This document shows positions 62,391-64,000 of a stretch of DNA of 64,000 bases, in pieces. Under the pieces are notes generated by a model that ran no database searches, was not told where the DNA came from, and saw nothing but the letters and a program-made list of their open reading frames with translations. The position numbers and the translations under genes are program-made. Origin of the DNA: Streptomyces sp. 135 (GTDB lineage: Bacteria > Actinomycetota > Actinomycetes > Streptomycetales > Streptomycetaceae); the NCBI RefSeq assembly GCF_020026305.1, contig NZ_CP075691.1:6634001-6698000 (forward strand). The letters are read 5' to 3'. Each line of letters begins with the position of its first letter. The stretch's first letter is position 1.

Positions 62391-64000
62391 ATGAGTCATC
62401 CACATCCAGAATTGAAAGCCGCCCCTCCACTGAACAAGCGTGGGCTGAGGATCGTCGCCCTCGGCGGTCTGGGTGAGATCGGCCGCAACATGACCGTCTT
62501 CGAACATGCGGGCAAGCTGCTGATCGTCGACTGCGGTGTGCTGTTCCCCGAGGAGACCCAGCCCGGGGTGGATGTGATCCTGCCGGACTTCACCTCCATC
62601 CGGGACCGCCTCGACGACGTGGCGGCGATCGTGCTGACCCACGGCCACGAGGACCACATCGGAGGCGTGCCCTACCTGCTGCGCGAGCGGTCCGACATCC
62701 CCGTCATCGGTTCGAAGCTGACGCTGGCGTTCTTGGAGGCCAAGCTCAAGGAGCACGGCATCCGGCCGCGTACGGTGCGCGTGCGCGAGGGCGACCGGCG
62801 CGGTTTCGGTCCCTTCGAATGCGAGTTCGTGGCGGTCAACCACTCCATCCCGGACAGCCTCGCGGTCGCGATCCGTACCAGCGCCGGACTGGTCCTGCAC
62901 ACCGGGGACTTCAAGATGGACCAGTTCCCGCTGGACGACCGCATCACCGACCTGCGCGCCTTCGCCCGGCTCGGCGAGGAGGGCGTGGACCTGTTCCTGA
63001 CCGACTCCACCAACGCCGAGGTGCCCGGCTTCACCACCTCCGAGCGGGAGCTGAACCCCGCGATCGAGCAGGTCATGCGGACCGCGCCGCGCCGCGTGAT
63101 CGTCTCCAGCTTCGCCAGCCATGTGCACCGTATCCAGCAGATCCTGGACGCCGCCCACCAACACGGCCGCAAGGTCGCCTTCGTGGGCCGCTCGATGGTC
63201 CGCAACATGGGCATCGCCCGTGACCTCGGCTACCTGAAGGTCCCCGCCAACCTGGTGGTCAACGTCAAGGAACTGGAGAACCTGCCCGACCACAAGGTCA
63301 CCCTGGTGTGCACCGGCTCCCAGGGCGAACCGATGGCCGCGCTGTCCCGGATGGCCAACCGCGACCACCAGATCCGCATCGGCAAGGGCGACACGGTCCT
63401 GCTCGCCAGCTCCCTCATCCCGGGCAACGAGAGCGCCATCTACCGCGTCATCAACGGCCTGACGCGCTGGGGAGCGAACGTCGTCCACAAGGGCAACGCC
63501 AAGGTGCACGTCTCCGGGCACGCCAGCGCCGGCGAACTCGTGTACTGCTACAACATCGTCAAGCCCCGCAACGTCATGCCGGTCCACGGCGAGTTCAAGC
63601 ACCTGAAGGCCAACGCCGACCTGGCCATCCGTACCGGGGTCGACCCCGACCGGGTGGTCATCGCCGAGGACGGCGTCGTCGTCGACCTCCTCGACGGACG
63701 CGCCAAGATCACCGGGAAGGTCCCGGCGGGCTACGTCTACGTGGACGGCATGGAGGTCGGCGGCGCCACGGAAGCCTCCCTCAAGGACCGCCGGACCCTC
63801 GCCGAGGAGGGCGTGGTGACGGTGGTGGCGATCGTCGACGCCGACACCGGCGCCCTGGCCCGCGGCTTCGTCCACGACCCTGGTCCTGCAGGTCGGCCTC
63901 GGATGGCCCTGTGCGAGAGGCGCCATCGACCGCGCCTGAAGGCGTCGGGACACGCGTCCCGAGCGCCCAGCGCGGCCGTCCAAGGGCGGCGTTCACAGGC
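62391..64000 (+). CDS. rnj: Ribonuclease J family protein, C-terminus abnormal; runs off window end
   Basis: At least 536 residues are visible. Metallo-beta-lactamase motif HGHEDHIGG near residue 84, VNHSIPDSLAVAIRTSAG and HTGDFKMDQFPLD are followed by the beta-CASP region (SFASHVHRIQQILDAAHQHG, FVGRSMVRNMGIARDLGYLK). Next come CTGSQGEPMAALSRMANRDH and GHASAGELVYCYNIVKPRNV. The catalytic core looks intact. The last part does not: after TVVAIVDADTGAL the sequence goes straight to ARGFVHDPGPAGRPRMAL. The usual linker and the C-terminal domain (about 80 residues) are missing and replaced by Arg-rich sequence with no stop before the window end. The usual rnj neighbour dapA is not upstream. It is either a paralogue or a damaged copy. 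Confidence 0.85.
   Translation, partial: MSHPHPELKAAPPLNKRGLRIVALGGLGEIGRNMTVFEHAGKLLIVDCGVLFPEETQPGVDVILPDFTSIRDRLDDVAAIVLTHGHEDHIGGVPYLLRERSDIPVIGSKLTLAFLEAKLKEHGIRPRTVRVREGDRRGFGPFECEFVAVNHSIPDSLAVAIRTSAGLVLHTGDFKMDQFPLDDRITDLRAFARLGEEGVDLFLTDSTNAEVPGFTTSERELNPAIEQVMRTAPRRVIVSSFASHVHRIQQILDAAHQHGRKVAFVGRSMVRNMGIARDLGYLKVPANLVVNVKELENLPDHKVTLVCTGSQGEPMAALSRMANRDHQIRIGKGDTVLLASSLIPGNESAIYRVINGLTRWGANVVHKGNAKVHVSGHASAGELVYCYNIVKPRNVMPVHGEFKHLKANADLAIRTGVDPDRVVIAEDGVVVDLLDGRAKITGKVPAGYVYVDGMEVGGATEASLKDRRTLAEEGVVTVVAIVDADTGALARGFVHDPGPAGRPRMALCERRHRPRLKASGHASRAPSAAVQGRRSQ

Overview
The window reads as a chromosomal segment of a Streptomyces (or very close actinomycete). It is very GC-rich with strong third-position G/C, GTG starts are common, genes overlap by ATGA/GTGA, and the families are typical: XRE-DUF5753/DUF397/anti-sigma ATPase triad, Mce lipid-importer operon, ECF41 sigma factor, streptogrisin-type protease, HTH-MurA fusion. 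No rRNA, tRNA, CRISPR array, integrase or transposase was seen, so this is core or accessory chromosome rather than a mobile island.

Layout. 1-7.8 kb: the 3' end of a TPR regulator, then two tandem paralogous single-pass membrane proteins with different outer binding modules (peptidoglycan-binding-like and ricin-like). These converge on an AAA+ ATPase (frameshifted), a DUF4255 tube-cap protein and a LuxR-type regulator, which look like one edge of a contractile injection system (CIS) locus. 7.9-13 kb: a flavodoxin-like reductase and the Hen1-Pnkp RNA repair pair. 13-18.4 kb: arginine deiminase, a PucR-type regulator and two secreted proteins of unknown function. 18.5-32.1 kb: an Mce operon (two YrbE permeases, MceA-F, four Mce-associated membrane proteins in an A-B-A-B order, a lytic transglycosylase), whose ABC ATPase survives only as a C-terminal fragment. 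32.1-40.4 kb: a CoA-dependent aromatic catabolic cluster, most like the aerobic 2-aminobenzoyl-CoA pathway, under a PaaX-type repressor. The divergent ligase and acyl-CoA dehydrogenase both lack their N-termini at one shared junction. 40.5-48.4 kb: lipoprotein, HTH-MurA, old yellow enzyme, ECF41 sigma factor and aconitase. 48.5-55.2 kb: small enzymes and three transporters with an ArsR regulator. 55.4-64 kb: secreted S1 protease, DUF397/XRE/ATPase triad, a very large GH92 mannosidase, and an RNase J with an aberrant C-terminus running off the window.

Recurrent theme: six loci show lesions (frameshifts near 5.65, 18.3 and 27.6 kb; apparent internal or terminal losses near 18.48, 38.88 and 63.86 kb). 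Some may be assembly indels in GC-rich runs, others real decay; sequence alone cannot decide. Two tandem-repeat tracts (a 27-bp array at 30.2-30.75 kb; 36/45-bp arrays at 33.7-34.3 kb) are the most striking non-genic structures.
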